Positions 54,637-64,000 of a stretch of 64,000 nt of DNA are shown here, in pieces (positions within the stretch are counted from its first letter, which is position 1; each line of letters begins with the position of its first letter). Under the pieces are notes generated by a model. The model made no database searches and was not told where the DNA came from. It worked only from the letters and a program-made list of their open reading frames with translations. The stretch comes from Puccinia triticina (taxonomy: Eukaryota > Basidiomycota > Pucciniomycetes > Pucciniales > Pucciniaceae). A program made the position numbers and the translations under genes. The DNA is taken from positions 3,961,501 through 4,025,500 of the forward strand of contig NC_070573.1 in the NCBI RefSeq assembly GCF_026914185.1, in the 5' to 3' direction.

Positions 54637-55490
54637 TGAGATTACACGCCTAGGTGAATGGCCGCAGTCCCATAAATTGGGAAAGCGGCCGCGATCTCCA
54701 CTAGCTGCGGAAAATGGTAAGCAAAGAAAACCATCTCCGCAGCCCAAAACTGGTTCCGCGGGATTGCAAAGCTGACACATCAATTTGATGTTTGCAGATT
54801 CAATCCTAACAACCAGCAAACTCAGGCTTGAGGAAAATCCCGGCCCCCAGCCGCTAAGAGCGAGAATATCAGCTAACACCAAAGGTGAGTAGCTGATGTT
54901 TGAACTCAAGGTTAATCAGATCAGGCTAACACCAAATCCCTAATTCCTAAAGCCACAGACGCAAAGGAAAAGACCTTCCGAACCGATTCCTCTCAAAGAG
55001 AAGGAAAGCCAATTGGTGAGTGATGATGTTCAAGCTAAACCAAAAAGAAACAAGAGGTTGACAAGGAACGTGAGTCTTTCATAACAGAAAAAATCACCCA
55101 GTTCCTCCGCGGTTTCGCCAAAGGCAAACAAGACGGACCCTAAGGACCAAATAGGTCATTGAGCGTAAGGACTCTAGAGTCTCACCCTCAGATGAGAGAA
55201 ACTCTCCAAAAGCTAATGTGTTGCGCTGCTCCACAGATTGCTCTTACTCAATCCAAGTCAGCATCAACACATTTCCTATTTTCTCATTCTTATTCTCAGT
55301 AGAGAGCGGTCTCTCTCCTTCTCTTAGGCAAATAAGATTTTACCTCTTTTGATTACTGTTACTAGATGCATATAAGCAAGTTGTACAGTTTCTAACTTAG
55401 CAATAAACTCTTAGTTGTCTGAAATCTTTCAGATTTACAGTCTTGGCGCTCAAATGCTACCTCATATTCAATTGACTAGGAGAAGGACAA
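54637..55490 (+). repeat. 5' LTR of the tandem copia array
   Basis: Starts TGAGATTACACGCC; matches the sequence before the second internal region (59607-60106 and 60894-61247) with about six differences noted by eye. Contains the GGCCGC...GCGGCC hairpin near its start. The exact right end and the primer binding site are not resolved; gag starts at 55495. Confidence 0.75.
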
Positions 55491-55494
55491 TACT

Positions 55495-56361
55495 ATGGCC
55501 AACTCCAATGATGAATCAAGCAATTCCAGCCTCGGAGGAAAACCAACCATGAAGGTGCCCAAGTTTACGGGCAAAAACTTTGAGATATGGGAGAAAAAGA
55601 TCTGTATGGCCTTGTCAGAGTTCAATCTCAAGCACTTTATCAACAAGCCACCCTTACCAGACATGACGAACCGGACCAAGGCAAAAGCGCAAAGAGCCGC
55701 AAACTTGCTGTGCTCAAATCTCACCGACGGTGTTTTCAACACAAGACTCAAGAAGAACAACTCCAAGAACCCTTACAAACTGTGGCAGATGTTCAAGTCT
55801 GCCTACGCTTCAGATTCCATACTGGCAAGCTATGAAGTCTGGGCACAGTGGGAGGACACCCAGCTCAACGACGACATGGCCAATTACATTACCGGAATCA
55901 AAGAATGTCTTGCCAAGTTCAATTCTCTCTCCATGGTTGTTCCTGATTTTGTTGTCTGCTGTAGTATTATCAGCCGCATAACCAAGAAGCGCCAATTTCT
56001 CATGCAGAGTCTTTTCCCCGACTTAAACGCACTTGGAAAGCCTAAATTTGTTATCAACCGGCTTAGAGAAGTCGGCAGATTCGAAAAATCAAACAAACAA
56101 AAAGCACCTGAATCAAGCGCGGGGAACGGAACCATGACTGCCCTGGTAGCAAACACGTTGAACAAGAAAAAGAAGCCGTACAATCCAATCAAATGTTACA
56201 ACCAAAAGCACAACCCAGCCTTGAACCACACAGAGGAAAACTGTTGGACCCTGCACCCAAAGAAATATCAGGAAGCCCTTGAAAAAAGGAAGGCCAAGAA
56301 AGCAGCCAGCCCTATCACACCACGTCCCAACAAAGTGAAGCCACCCCCGATGACAATATAA
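55495..56361 (+). CDS. Copia Gag, copy 1
   Basis: 288 residues from MANSNDESSNSSLGGKP to a TAA at 56359-56361. It has the copia gag (UBN2-type) features: VPKFTGKNFEIWEKKICMAL near the start, KNPYKLWQMFKSAY, and a C-terminal zinc-knuckle-like stretch CYNQKHNPALNHTEENCW (C...H...C, spacing unusual). It would form the particle and bind RNA. The frame is open throughout, in contrast to pol. Confidence 0.85.
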   Translation: MANSNDESSNSSLGGKPTMKVPKFTGKNFEIWEKKICMALSEFNLKHFINKPPLPDMTNRTKAKAQRAANLLCSNLTDGVFNTRLKKNNSKNPYKLWQMFKSAYASDSILASYEVWAQWEDTQLNDDMANYITGIKECLAKFNSLSMVVPDFVVCCSIISRITKKRQFLMQSLFPDLNALGKPKFVINRLREVGRFEKSNKQKAPESSAGNGTMTALVANTLNKKKKPYNPIKCYNQKHNPALNHTEENCWTLHPKKYQEALEKRKAKKAASPITPRPNKVKPPPMTI

Positions 56362-56396
56362 GGCCGTCATTCAGCTACCTATCAGAGTCAAAGAAA

Positions 56397-59300
56397 GTGC
56401 AGCAACAAACCACAATTCTCGACTCTGGGGCCAGCAATCACATGCTGAATGCCCTTGGCTACTTCAAAGAGACCAGCCTGGTAAAAATTGACATTATAAC
56501 GGGCAGTGGCCCAGGAACCCTTGTTGCAACGGCGAGAGGAGACGCTACTCTACCCCTTGCAAACAGAGGAACACTCACGCTGAAAGGAGCCCTCTACGTA
56601 CCGGCTCTCACTCAAAACCTAGTCTCATTTGTTCAGCTGATGAAAACAGAGGCGCTTGTACAGCAAGGCGTTGACTGATTTGCTGTGAAAATCGACAATG
56701 GTCAGCTGTTCGCAGTGGACATAAGCAACAATCTTCTTGAGATAAAAGGGGTTCTCAATCCGGAAAATCTTCCGGTTGGCCTTCTGTCTGAAGCGGCTCA
56801 TCCACCTTCTGAATTTGTCAAATGGCATAACCGCCTTGGCCATGCTTGCTTGTCAAGAATTGCAACCGCTGTACCGGCCGCACTCAATCTGACAAAAACA
56901 CATGCATGTACAGCCTGTATGCAAGGAAAAGCCACTCGTCTGTCCTGCAAAAGTCACTTCAAACCGACAAACGCACCACTTGAAGTCATTCATGGAGATC
57001 TGGTTGGCCTGCTCTTGCCACCTACAAACGGAAACACCCGCTACTTCCTAACGTTAGTTGACCAGCACACCGGATACATTCACTCAGTCATGCTAAAATA
57101 AAAAAGCCAGGCCGTGGAAGCCATTGAAAGCTTCAGAAAACTATTTGAGAAGCAAACCGGCTACGCCATGAAACGGCTTGTGACGGATGGCGGTGGGGAG
57201 TTCTGCAACAAGTCATTAAGCACTCTGCTACAAGACGCAGGAGTTCAACAAAACGTTGCTCCACCTTACACACCCCAGAACAATGGTCTAGCAGAAAGGG
57301 CGAACCAAACTCTAATAGAGATGACCCGTTGCATGATCATGCAATCAAATCTAGCTCCCGAGTGGTGGGGAGAAGCTGTTTGGATGGCTACTGCAACAAC
57401 AAACTGCCTACCCTCTCTATCAAAAAGCAAGAAATGTCCAATCAAGCTGCTCTTCAAAACACCACCCAACATGGACTTCTTCAGGCCATTTGGCTGCGCC
57501 TGGGTGTGGGTAGTGAAACCTAAGCAGCATTGAGCCGACAAATTTGCACCCATCTTGTGGGAAGGAGTATTGGTCGGCTACGAGAACAATTACTCGTCCT
57601 ACAAGATTTGTTGCCTCAAAGAAAAACAAGTCATCATCGCTAAACACGTCCATTTTGAGGAAAGTGTCTTTCCTGTATGTGGGCCACTGATACGAAGCCA
57701 TCTCATCTCAAGCAATGATTGGATGCCGAACTTTTTGGCGCAAGCCGATTACCCCTTCAAAGAAGAGGAAAACCTGCCTGGTCTAGAAGAGACCACCGGA
57801 GATCTTGAAAGCAATGAGGAGGAGCAGCAAATGGGTGAAGTCCTGAAGCAGCTACACACCGCAAGCTCCAACAGCGATAACGGAGATTTGAGCTCTGGCC
57901 GGGCTGATACCGAGCAAGGACTATTTTCAAGAGTAATCATAGGAGGAATTGACAGCCAAAACATTGTCACCGGAAAGAGGGAACAAAAGCAAGCCTACAC
58001 TTCAACTGTCTCTATTGAGCCGCAAAATCATAAACAAGCAATGGTGTGCCCCAAAAGCCAGGAATGGATTGAAGCTGAGAAGAAGGAGATTGAAAATATG
58101 CAGAAGCATCAGGTTTGGATAGTTCGCGTTCAAGTCAAAGGCGATGACCCTATTCCAGCCATGTGGGTGTATCATAAGAAACTCGGCTCGGAGAACCAAG
58201 TCATTGAGTTCAAGGCCTGGATCTGCGCTCAAGGCTTCCGTCAGACCCATGGGCTCAACTTTGAGGCAAAATACGCGCCCACCGGAAAACCCGCCTCTCT
58301 TTGTTTCTTGCTCTCCTTCACAGTCAACAATGGCTTTGAAGTGCATCAACTTGATGTTAGGAGCACATTCTTAACTTGTCCCTTGGAGGATAAAGTCACC
58401 CTTCTCCCGCCGCCTGGTCTGGACTGTCCTCCGAACTCCATACTTGAATTAAAAAAGGCCATCTATGGACTCCGCCAGGCGCCACTTGTATGGTACAAGC
58501 GCCTATCAAACTACTTCTTCACTCTTGGATTCAAAGCAGTGGTATCAGACCCTTGCGTCTTCTGGCACGTTGCTAACAAAGGCAAGCCGGCAACTTGGAT
58601 ATTTGCTCACGTTGACGACTTGGTAATCATAAGCAATCAGCCTCTGAAGTCTTTAAGCAAGAGATGGAAGCAGAATTCAAAATCAAATACATGGGGGAGG
58701 CTAAGTTTCTCCTGGGAATGAATATTGAACATTTCCGGAATGGCCTGCAAGTCAACCAAACCCAATATATCAAAAGGAAGCTGCAAGAGTTCGGGCTTGA
58801 TCACCTTCACCCCGCCTCTTGTCCTCTAAATACTCGAGAGTATCTCAAGAAAGCATTGGAAAGCAATCTCAAGGCATTTGAGGCTACGGGTGTAAGCTAT
58901 TCCGCGCTGGTTGGATCACTCAACTATCTAAGCATTCTCACTAGGCCGGACATCTCCTACGCGGTCAGCACTCTGTCCCAGTACCTGGAGAAACCAGGCA
59001 TCAAGCATTATCATGCTGCTGTACAAGTCTTCCGGTATCTGAAAGCAACTAAGGAAATTGGTCTCACCTATGTTAAGCAACAAGACTCAGCAATCACGGC
59101 ACATGTAGACTCCGACTGGGGCAATTGCCCCAACACCAGGCGATCAACAATGGGTTTTGTGGTGCAAGCAGGCGCCCATCTCATAGACTGGAAGTCGTCC
59201 AAGCAACCAACGGTGTCACTCTCCACCACGGAAGCGGAGTATAAGGCACTCTCGGATCTTGGTTGAGATCTGGCTTGGGTCGCAAATCTAGGTAATGAAA

Positions 59301-59596
59301 CGCTCATCCTGTCGAGCCGCGTTGGTTTTAGGGTCTATATCAACAACCGCAGAGCTATTGACCTGGCAAAGAGCAAAACGTCTCAAAATGGTTTTCGCAC
59401 AAAACATATGGCGATCAGACTTCATTTTGTTCAAGAGCTCATTGTAGTCGGCCTAATCCTTGTGCTATATGTCAAAACAACTGAAAATACGGCCGACTTC
59501 CTAACCAAGCCGACCGGAAGGACAGTCATCCGGAAGTCCCTTTCAAAACTATCAGTCATTCAAATTCCGGGGCCTGCTTCGCATCTGGCGACTTGA
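56397..59596 (+). pseudogene. Copia Pol (protease, integrase, reverse transcriptase, RNase H), copy 1, several stops
   Basis: In order: protease with ILDSGASNHM; the zinc part WHNRLGHACLSRI...CTACMQGKATRL; the integrase core with D in IHGDLVG, D in VTDGGGEF and E in GLAERANQ; reverse transcriptase with YAPTGKPASL, VHQLDVRSTFL and the catalytic FAHVDDLVI; RNase H with DSDWGNC and TTEAEYKALSDL; end ADFLTKPTGR. Disruptions: TGA at 56676-78, TAA at 57099-101, TGA at 57531-33, a frameshift near 58655, and TGA at about 59264-66. As it stands it cannot make a full polyprotein. Confidence 0.9.
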
Positions 59597-59606
59597 AGCA
59601 CGGGAG

Positions 59607-61247
59607 GGAGATTACACGCCTAGGTGAACGGCCGCAGTCCCATAAATTGGGAAAGCGGCCGCGATCTCCACTAGCTGCGGAAAATGGTAAGCAAAGAAAA
59701 CCATCTCCGCAGCCCAAAACTGGTTCCGCGGGATTGCAAAGCTGACACATCAATTTGATGTTTGCAGATTCAATCCTAACAACCAGCAAACTCAGGCTTG
59801 AGGAAAATCCCGGCCCCCAGCCGCTAAGAGCGAGAATATCAGCTAACACCAAAGGTGAGTAGCTGATGTTTGAACTCAAGGTTAATCAGATCAGGCTAAC
59901 ACCAAATCCCTAATTCCTAAAGCCACAGACGCAAAGGAAAAGACCTTCTGAACCGATTCCTCTCAAAGAGAAGGAAAGCCAATTGGTGAGTGATGATGTT
60001 CAAGCTAAACCAAAAAGAAAGAAGAGGTTGACGAGGAACGTGAGTCTTTCATAACAGAAAAAATCACCCAGTTCCTCCGCGGTTTTGCCAAAGGCAAACA
60101 AGACGGTGTGGAACTACTCTTTGGGGGAATAGAGTTTAGAGAGGGATGAGTGCGTGAAAAGCTGCCTCTCAGGTTGGGAGAGTAATATGGGACAAGAATA
60201 AGAGTATGGACTCTTAAAGAAAAGTGTGGCTGATGAAGTATTGATAATAGTGCTTTCTAGACGAAATCAAGGGGGAAAATATACTGTAAAATATGTGGTA
60301 AAATAGGCTATGTAATTCTTATTCTGTGACCAGGGATGCAAAGTGACAATCTGATGGGGGACAAACAGAATGGGCCAAAAGGCTCTACATTTATAGTGAG
60401 GGGACAACAGGTGGTTCTGAGACGAAGAGAAAGATGGGAACAGGGTACAAAAAGCCTCCAACAAGGTGACAAGGCAACAAAACAACAAGGCATCTACTAC
60501 ATGGCTTGGGATGACATAAGAGGAAAACAATAACCATGGCGCATCAGCCGCCATGCATCTGAGAAAGAGTTACGCCTTGCTGGAATATAGAGGAGTTAAT
60601 TCTAGTGAACACTCAGGGTCCTTCCTAATAGTCTGGCTCTGTTTGATGGTGGACTTTCTCCCACTTTGAACCTGATTGTGTACATATTTTATTACCCATT
60701 GTGGAGGGCCATCCATGAAAGTGAATACTGAGAAGTTGAGGCGCCTTGTAGAGATGATTCTAGGCTATTATGAAGTGTCTGTGGGCGTGGATTACAGGTA
60801 CCAGAGTGATTTCTAGAGGGCGTTTGGCGGTGATTCCTTCCTGGTGAGTGTCTGAGTGATGTAATAAGGTTTTGATTAGGCTCACCACAACGGACCCTAA
60901 GGACCAAATAGTTCATTGAGCGTAAGGACTCTAGAGTCTCACCCTCAGATGAGAGAAACTCTCCAAAAGCTAATGTGTTGCGCTGCTCCACAGATTGCTC
61001 TTACTCAATCCAAGTCAGCATCAACACATTTCCTATTTTCTCATTCTTATTCTCAGTAGAGAGCGGTCTCTCTCCTTCTCTTAGGCAAATAAGATTTTAC
61101 CTCTTTTGATTACTGTTACTAGATGCATATAAGCAAGTTGTACAGTTTCTAACTTAGCAATAAACTCTTAGTTGTCTGAAATCTTTCAGATTTACAGTCT
61201 TGGCGCTCAAATGCTACCTCATATTCAATTGACTAGGAGAAGGACAA
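59607..61247 (+). repeat. Central LTR shared by the two copia copies (with an insertion)
   Basis: Follows the polypurine-like CGGGAGGG of copy 1 and leads directly into gag of copy 2. It matches the 5' LTR apart from about six base changes and a 783-bp insertion at 60107-60889. Confidence 0.8.
60107..60889. mobile_element. 783-bp TG...CA insertion (solo LTR) in the central LTR
   Basis: Starts TGTGGAACTAC and ends CTCACCACA; ACGG flanks both sides (60103-06 and 60890-93). It is absent from the same place in the 5' LTR (55133-36), which shows the empty site. No coding region. Confidence 0.8.
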
Positions 61248-61251
61248 TACT

Positions 61252-62118
61252 ATGGCCAACTCCAATGATGAATCAAGCAATTCCAGCCTCGGAGGAAAAC
61301 CAACCATGAAGGTGCCCAAGTTTACGGGCAAAAACTTTGAGATATGGGAGAAAAAGATCTGTATGGCCTTGTCAGAGTTCAATCTCAAGCACTTTATCAA
61401 CAAGCCACCCTTACCAGACATGACGAACCGGACCAAGGCAAAAGCGCAAAGAGCCGCAAACTTGCTGTGCTCAAATCTCACCGACGGTGTTTTCAACACA
61501 AGACTCAAGAAGAACAACTCCAAGAACCCTTACAAACTGTGGCAGATGTTCAAGTCTGCCTACGCTTCAGATTCCATACTGGCAAGCTATGAAGTCTGGG
61601 CACAGTGGGAGGACACCCAGCTCAACGACGACATGGCCAATTACATTACCGGAATCAAAGAATGTCTTGCCAAGTTCAATTCTCTCTCCATGGTTGTTCC
61701 TGATTTTGTTGTCTGCTGTAGTATTATCAGCCGCATAACCAAGAAGCGCCAATTTCTCATGCAGAGTCTTTTCCCCGACTTAAACGCACTTGGAAAGCCT
61801 AAATTTGTTATCAACCGGCTTAGAGAAGTCGGCAGATTCGAAAAATCAAACAAACAAAAAGCACCTGAATCAAGCGCGGGGAACGGAACCATGACTGCCC
61901 TGGTAGCAAACACGTTGAACAAGAAAAAGAAGCCGTACAATCCAATCAAATGTTACAACCAAAAGCACAACCCAGCCTTGAACCACACAGAGGAAAACTG
62001 TTGGACCCTGCACCCAAAGAAATATCAGGAAGCCCTTGAAAAAAGGAAGGCCAAGAAAGCAGCCAGCCCTATCACACCACGTCCCAACAAAGTGAAGCCA
62101 CCCCCGATGACAATATAA
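61252..62118 (+). CDS. Copia Gag, copy 2
   Basis: Same 288-residue product as copy 1, shifted by 5757 bases; no difference was noticed. Confidence 0.85.
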   Translation: MANSNDESSNSSLGGKPTMKVPKFTGKNFEIWEKKICMALSEFNLKHFINKPPLPDMTNRTKAKAQRAANLLCSNLTDGVFNTRLKKNNSKNPYKLWQMFKSAYASDSILASYEVWAQWEDTQLNDDMANYITGIKECLAKFNSLSMVVPDFVVCCSIISRITKKRQFLMQSLFPDLNALGKPKFVINRLREVGRFEKSNKQKAPESSAGNGTMTALVANTLNKKKKPYNPIKCYNQKHNPALNHTEENCWTLHPKKYQEALEKRKAKKAASPITPRPNKVKPPPMTI

Positions 62119-62153
62119 GGCCGTCATTCAGCTACCTATCAGAGTCAAAGAAA

Positions 62154-64000
62154 GTGCAGCAACAAACCACAATTCTCGACTCTGGGGCCAGCAATCACAT
62201 GCTGAATGCCCTTGGCTACTTCAAAGAGACCAGCCTGGTAAAAATTGACATTATAACGGGCAGTGGCCCAGGAACCCTTGTTGCAACGGCGAGAGGAGAC
62301 GCTACTCTACCCCTTGCAAACAGAGGAACACTCACGCTGAAAGGAGCCCTCTACGTACCGGCTCTCACTCAAAACCTAGTCTCATTTGTTCAGCTGATGA
62401 AAACAGAGGCGCTTGTACAGCAAGGCGTTGACTGATTTGCTGTGAAAATCGACAATGGTCAGCTGTTCGCAGTGGACATAAGCAACAATCTTCTTGAGAT
62501 AAAAGGGGTTCTCAATCCGGAAAATCTTCCGGTTGGCCTTCTGTCTGAAGCGGCTCATCCACCTTCTGAATTTGTCAAATGGCATAACCGCCTTGGCCAT
62601 GCTTGCTTGTCAAGAATTGCAACCGCTGTACCGGCCGCACTCAATCTGACAAAAACACATGCATGTACAGCCTGTATGCAAGGAAAAGCCACTCGTCTGT
62701 CCTGCAAAAGTCACTTCAAACCGACAAACGCACCACTTGAAGTCATTCATGGAGATCTGGTTGGCCTGCTCTTGCCACCTACAAACGGAAACACCCGCTA
62801 CTTCCTAACGTTAGTTGACCAGCACACCGGATACATTCACTCAGTCATGCTAAAATAAAAAAGCCAGGCCGTGGAAGCCATTGAAAGCTTCAGAAAACTA
62901 TTTGAGAAGCAAACCGGCTACGCCATGAAACGGCTTGTGACGGATGGCGGTGGGGAGTTCTGCAACAAGTCATTAAGCACTCTGCTACAAGACGCAGGAG
63001 TTCAACAAAACGTTGCTCCACCTTACACACCCCAGAACAATGGTCTAGCAGAAAGGGCGAACCAAACTCTAATAGAGATGACCCGTTGCATGATCATGCA
63101 ATCAAATCTAGCTCCCGAGTGGTGGGGAGAAGCTGTTTGGATGGCTACTGCAACAACAAACTGCCTACCCTCTCTATCAAAAAGCAAGAAATGTCCAATC
63201 AAGCTGCTCTTCAAAACACCACCCAACATGGACTTCTTCAGGCCATTTGGCTGCGCCTGGGTGTGGGTAGTGAAACCTAAGCAGCATTGAGCCGACAAAT
63301 TTGCACCCATCTTGTGGGAAGGAGTATTGGTCGGCTACGAGAACAATTACTCGTCCTACAAGATTTGTTGCCTCAAAGAAAAACAAGTCATCATCGCTAA
63401 ACACGTCCATTTTGAGGAAAGTGTCTTTCCTGTATGTGGGCCACTGATACGAAGCCATCTCATCTCAAGCAATGATTGGATGCCGAACTTTTTGGCGCAA
63501 GCCGATTACCCCTTCAAAGAAGAGGAAAACCTGCCTGGTCTAGAAGAGACCACCGGAGATCTTGAAAGCAATGAGGAGGAGCAGCAAATGGGTGAAGTCC
63601 TGAAGCAGCTACACACCGCAAGCTCCAACAGCGATAACGGAGATTTGAGCTCTGGCCGGGCTGATACCGAGCAAGGACTATTTTCAAGAGTAATCATAGG
63701 AGGAATTGACAGCCAAAACATTGTCACCGGAAAGAGGGAACAAAAGCAAGCCTACACTTCAACTGTCTCTATTGAGCCGCAAAATCATAAACAAGCAATG
63801 GTGTGCCCCAAAAGCCAGGAATGGATTGAAGCTGAGAAGAAGGAGATTGAAAATATGCAGAAGCATCAGGTTTGGATAGTTCGCGTTCAAGTCAAAGGCG
63901 ATGACCCTATTCCAGCCATGTGGGTGTATCATAAGAAACTCGGCTCGGAGAACCAAGTCATTGAGTTCAAGGCCTGGATCTGCGCTCAAGGCTTCCGTCA
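62154..64000 (+). pseudogene. Copia Pol, copy 2 (truncated by window end)
   Basis: Same as copy 1 from the protease to the early reverse transcriptase, including the identical stops at 62433-35, 62856-58 and 63288-90. The sequence leaves the window just after the start of the reverse transcriptase (near FKAWICAQGFR). Confidence 0.88.

Noticed and set aside
54601..54909. A 102-codon - strand frame repeated almost exactly at 59556-59879
   Set aside because: It is the antisense of the LTR start; the repeat reflects the two LTRs, not a gene.

Overview
The window is nuclear DNA of a filamentous basidiomycete, most likely a rust fungus (Pucciniales). This is an inference from intron-rich genes (GT-AG introns of about 60-140 bases) and from a mobile load typical of that group: a KDZ transposon, a DUF6589 gene, copia-type elements and a tyrosine-recombinase retrotransposon. 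No mark in the sequence fixes the species. Coordinates of spliced genes below are spans; exons are given in the evidence. All exon joins were made by eye from frame, splice signals and family conservation.

Layout. 1-3.9 kb: remnants of a copia element and a DUF6589 gene cut in two by an LTR-like block. 3.94-12.75 kb: a complete 8.8 kb KDZ DNA transposon with 200-bp terminal inverted repeats (TIRs), an 8-bp target duplication, an intact 972-residue transposase gene and a convergent 701-residue companion gene. 13.2-18.1 kb: three compact GC-rich genes on the + strand (a predicted secreted protein, a membrane protein, a low-complexity fungal protein), then an intron-bearing tRNA-Gln and a second tRNA. 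20.3-22.9 kb: a phosphoglucomutase/phosphoribomutase-type gene on the - strand whose reading frame needs a 4-nt micro-exon. 23.9-26.6 kb: an AT-rich unrecognised multi-exon gene. 28.26-29.18 kb: a non-autonomous hAT-like element. 29.4-33.9 kb: RSE1/SF3B3, a core splicing factor (14 exons, 1208 residues). 34.3-40.6 kb: a decayed tyrosine-recombinase (DIRS/Ngaro-type) retrotransposon carrying three later insertions. 41.5-42.3 kb: a 44-bp palindromic satellite folded into a larger inverted repeat. 43.1-45.4 kb: hamartin (TSC1) homologue. 46.6-54.6 kb: non-coding repeats, including a Tourist-like MITE, a 2.3 kb non-autonomous TIR element and hairpin arrays. 54.6 kb to the end: two tandem copia copies sharing a central LTR and carrying the same stop codons; the second runs off the window.

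The cellular genes (splicing, TOR control, sugar phosphate metabolism, secretion) are unrelated to each other and form islands in repeat-rich DNA. The strongest leads are the intact KDZ element with its companion gene, the micro-exon, the C-run introns of the GC-rich genes, and the hairpin arrays.
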